Positions 61,728 through 64,000 of a stretch of 64,000 bases of DNA are shown here, in pieces. The position numbers were made by a program, and so were the translations under genes. Every line of letters begins with the position of its first letter. Positions within the stretch are counted from its first letter, which is position 1. The notes below the pieces were generated by a model that was given only the letters and a program-made list of their open reading frames with translations, was not told where the DNA came from and did not search any database. Source of the DNA: Microcystis wesenbergii NRERC-220 (lineage in GTDB: Bacteria; Cyanobacteriota; Cyanobacteriia; Cyanobacteriales; Microcystaceae); assembly GCF_032027425.1 (NCBI RefSeq), contig NZ_JAVSJA010000001.1:3732001-3796000 (forward strand). The letters run 5' to 3'.

Positions 61728-62968
61728 ATGACCACTTCTCCTGTTCCCCAAGGGGACGATTTTAGGGATCTCCCGATCCGTCCCGTACAATATCGGGATT
61801 TGGAAGACATTGAAGCTTTAACCCTGGATGACTTCGATGAGGATATTGATCGTCGCGCCCAAAATTTCCGCACCCAGGTGCAACAGGTGCGTCCTTGGTT
61901 TGGGTTGTTTAAAATTCTCAGTCTTTTTCCCAATCCTCTCCAACACCGGTTTCACGTCTATGTGGCCGAGTCCATGGCGGATCGGGGAGAAGAAAGGAAA
62001 ATTCGCGGGGCAATCCAAGTCACCCCTTTTAATAGTAGTCGCAGCACTTGGCGGGTGGAACAGGTGCGGGTGCATCCGGGGGAGTCTTTAAGCGAACCCA
62101 AGGGCATCGGGGCGCAATTACTGCGTTATTGTCTAGAAACGGTTTGGGAAGCACGCACCTGGGTGTTAGAGGTTAATATCAATCAAAAGGACAGTTTGGC
62201 GCTTTTCCGGCAACACGGTTTTCAGCCTTTGGCGGAATTAACCTATTGGTCTTTACCACCGCAATTATTACAGGAATTGAGCAAACAAGAGGCAGATTTA
62301 CCGAATTTACTGCCTGTGAGCAATGCTGACGCTCAATTGCTTTATCAGTTAGATTGTGTGTCTATGCCGCCGCTACTGCGTCAGGTATTTGATCGCCATA
62401 TCCAGGATTTTAAAATCAGTTTAGTTGATAGTTTGTTCGGTCGCTGTCAAAGTTGGTGCGGCGGTCCGCAAATTAGTCGCGGTTACGTTTTTGAACCACA
62501 ACGAAAAGCGGCGATCGGTTATTTTGAATTAATCCTATCTAACCAAGATGAGCGACCCCATCAAGCGAAATTAATTGTCCATCCCGCCTACACTTGGCTC
62601 TATCCTAAGTTATTAATCCAGATGGCCCAGATCACTCGCAAGTATCCCCCTCGCTCGCTAGAGTTGATATCTGCTGATTATCAGCACGAAAGACGGGAAT
62701 ATCTGGAACAATTGGGAGCGATCCGCAGTTCCCACACCCTGATGATGTCGCGCTCGGTATGGCACAAAATCCGCGAAACTAAGCCGGAAAATTCCGCCCT
62801 AGCAGAAATGCTGCAGGGTTTACAACCAGTGCCGCGAACTCCCATCCCTAGTCGGATGTCTTGGTTAAAATGGCCCAATAATCCCCCCCTGGACTCCCTC
62901 GACAGTACGGGGGAACTTCCCCCAGTTAAACCGCCCTCGGAACCCCCCGATCAGGGGCATCCAGTGTA

Positions 62969-62969
<1 letters not shown>
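61728..62969 (+). CDS. GNAT family N-acetyltransferase, long form
   Basis: 413 residues. A GNAT core in the first 180 residues: IQVTPFNSSRSTWRVEQVRV then HPGESLSEPKGIGAQLLRYC (the acetyl-CoA pyrophosphate loop) and NINQKDSLALFRQHGFQPLA. A second, less clear GNAT-like half follows (FEPQRKAAIGYFELILSNQD, LIVHPAYTWLYPKLLIQMAQ). The end is Pro-rich. Substrate unknown. Its stop TAA shares one base with the ATG of ruvX (TAATG), so the two are coupled in translation. Confidence 0.87.
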
Positions 62970-63448
<479 letters not shown>

Positions 63449-63511
63449 TAAATACTCTTGCCTCTTGCCTGTTGCCTCTTGCCTTTCCTAACCGATAACT
63501 GATAACTGAAT

Positions 63512-64000
63512 TTAGATAGAGACTTCGCTTAATTCGCGAGTGAGATGGTCAAAGGGTTCAGCGATCAAAGAGGTGTCGGCAATACCCGCCTCAGTAGCCA
63601 TGGTTTGAATCATTTCGCTCATGATTTGGATACCGCGCACCGTCGGACCGATGGGAACACCGAGGGAATTATAGGTTTCCCGCAGTCCTTGCAGTACCCG
63701 CTCATCTAGAACATTAGTATCAGCAGCCACCAGCGCATAACTGGCATAGCGGAGATAGTAATCCATATCCCGCAGACAGGCAGAATAACGACGGGTGGTG
63801 TAGGCATTACCCCCGGCGCGGATCAATTCGGGAACTTCTTCAAATAGACGAATCGCCGCCCCACGCACGAGCGCCGCCGAATTAGCGTTAATGAGGGCGG
63901 CGGCAGCTAGACGGGCAGTTCCCGAGGCAAAATATTGTTTAAGATTATCGATCGCATCTCGATCGAGATAACGTCCGGTGACATCGTATTTTCTAATCAG
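63512..64000 (-). CDS. apcF: Allophycocyanin beta-18 subunit, 5' end outside window
   Basis: 162 residues are visible; about seven N-terminal residues lie beyond base 64000. KYDVTGRYLDRDAIDNLKQY, FASGTARLAAAALINANSAA, LFEEVPELIRAGGNAYTTRR, YSACLRDMDYYLRYASYALV (the Cys is the phycocyanobilin site), LDERVLQGLRETYNSLGVPI and EPFDHLTRELSEVSI fit ApcF, the beta-18 core subunit. ApcB would read differently at the C-terminus. ApcF helps pass energy from the phycobilisome core to the membrane-anchor (ApcE). Typically a single-gene unit. The gene is intact as far as seen. Confidence 0.9.
   Translation of the reverse strand: MIRKYDVTGRYLDRDAIDNLKQYFASGTARLAAAALINANSAALVRGAAIRLFEEVPELIRAGGNAYTTRRYSACLRDMDYYLRYASYALVAADTNVLDERVLQGLRETYNSLGVPIGPTVRGIQIMSEMIQTMATEAGIADTSLIAEPFDHLTRELSEVSI

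Overview
The window looks like a chromosome segment of a unicellular bloom-forming cyanobacterium, most likely Microcystis. The evidence is a probable apcF (allophycocyanin beta-18) gene at the right edge, ntcA, an Flv3-type flavodiiron protein, ccsA, a txlA/HCF164-like thioredoxin, many HIP1 octamers (GCGATCGC), and dense small repeats (clusters of TTATCAGTTATCAG, CACACCC arrays, MITE-like elements). No rRNA, tRNA or CRISPR array was recognised.

Layout. 1-1.5 kb: decayed transposase and an antitoxin-like relic. 1.7-8.5 kb: a glycosyltransferase, then a decayed copy and an intact copy of a two-gene ABC-ATPase + DUF4435/TOPRIM cassette that closely resembles the PARIS anti-phage system (AriA/AriB), placed between a truncated duplicate of the ppk 5' end and full-length ppk. 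8.8-16.7 kb: flv3, murJ, a hypothetical gene, hisS and a cobalt-type P1B-4 ATPase. 16.8-20 kb: a 125-bp tandem repeat that re-copies the start of the next gene, a TPR gene whose C-terminal repeats carry three identical in-frame TAG codons, a small ORF and an orphan UPF0175 antitoxin. 20-34.7 kb: fabI, ntcA, a DUF3084 protein, a Uma2 nuclease, a DUF815 ATPase, a Ser/Thr kinase, an aspartoacylase-like protein, ccsA, ftsH, a two-gene exported/unknown operon bracketed by direct copies of a MITE, a thioredoxin and an NIL/4Fe-4S protein. 34.9-42.3 kb: menF, an aldehyde dehydrogenase, a beta-propeller-like protein, a DUF1980/UPF0718 permease pair and larE. 42.5-45.9 kb is accessory: a RelE-type toxin-antitoxin pair, a PEP-CTERM protein, an HNH nuclease with a small partner, xisI with a wrecked xisH, and relics. 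46-64 kb: argG, a DICT/GAF histidine kinase, a tiny membrane protein, an SGNH hydrolase, purK with a lumenal pentapeptide protein, a LivH-type permease, DUF4346, a glycosyltransferase, a sulfotransferase, an alpha/beta hydrolase, an adenosine-deaminase-like enzyme, MAPEG, a Rossmann protein, GNAT + ruvX, and apcF.

The most distinctive content is (1) the PARIS-like cassette fused to a duplicated ppk leader, with a decayed older copy beside it, and (2) a layered repeat ecology. Short perfect palindromes, including a 28-bp GTAGGG...CATG...CCCTAC family with compensatory arm changes, sit inside MITE-like elements, and several genes (xisH, the TPR gene, the gene at 17213, the ruvX tail) are visibly shaped by these repeats. 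All functional names come from reading motifs and recalling family members; no database search was run.
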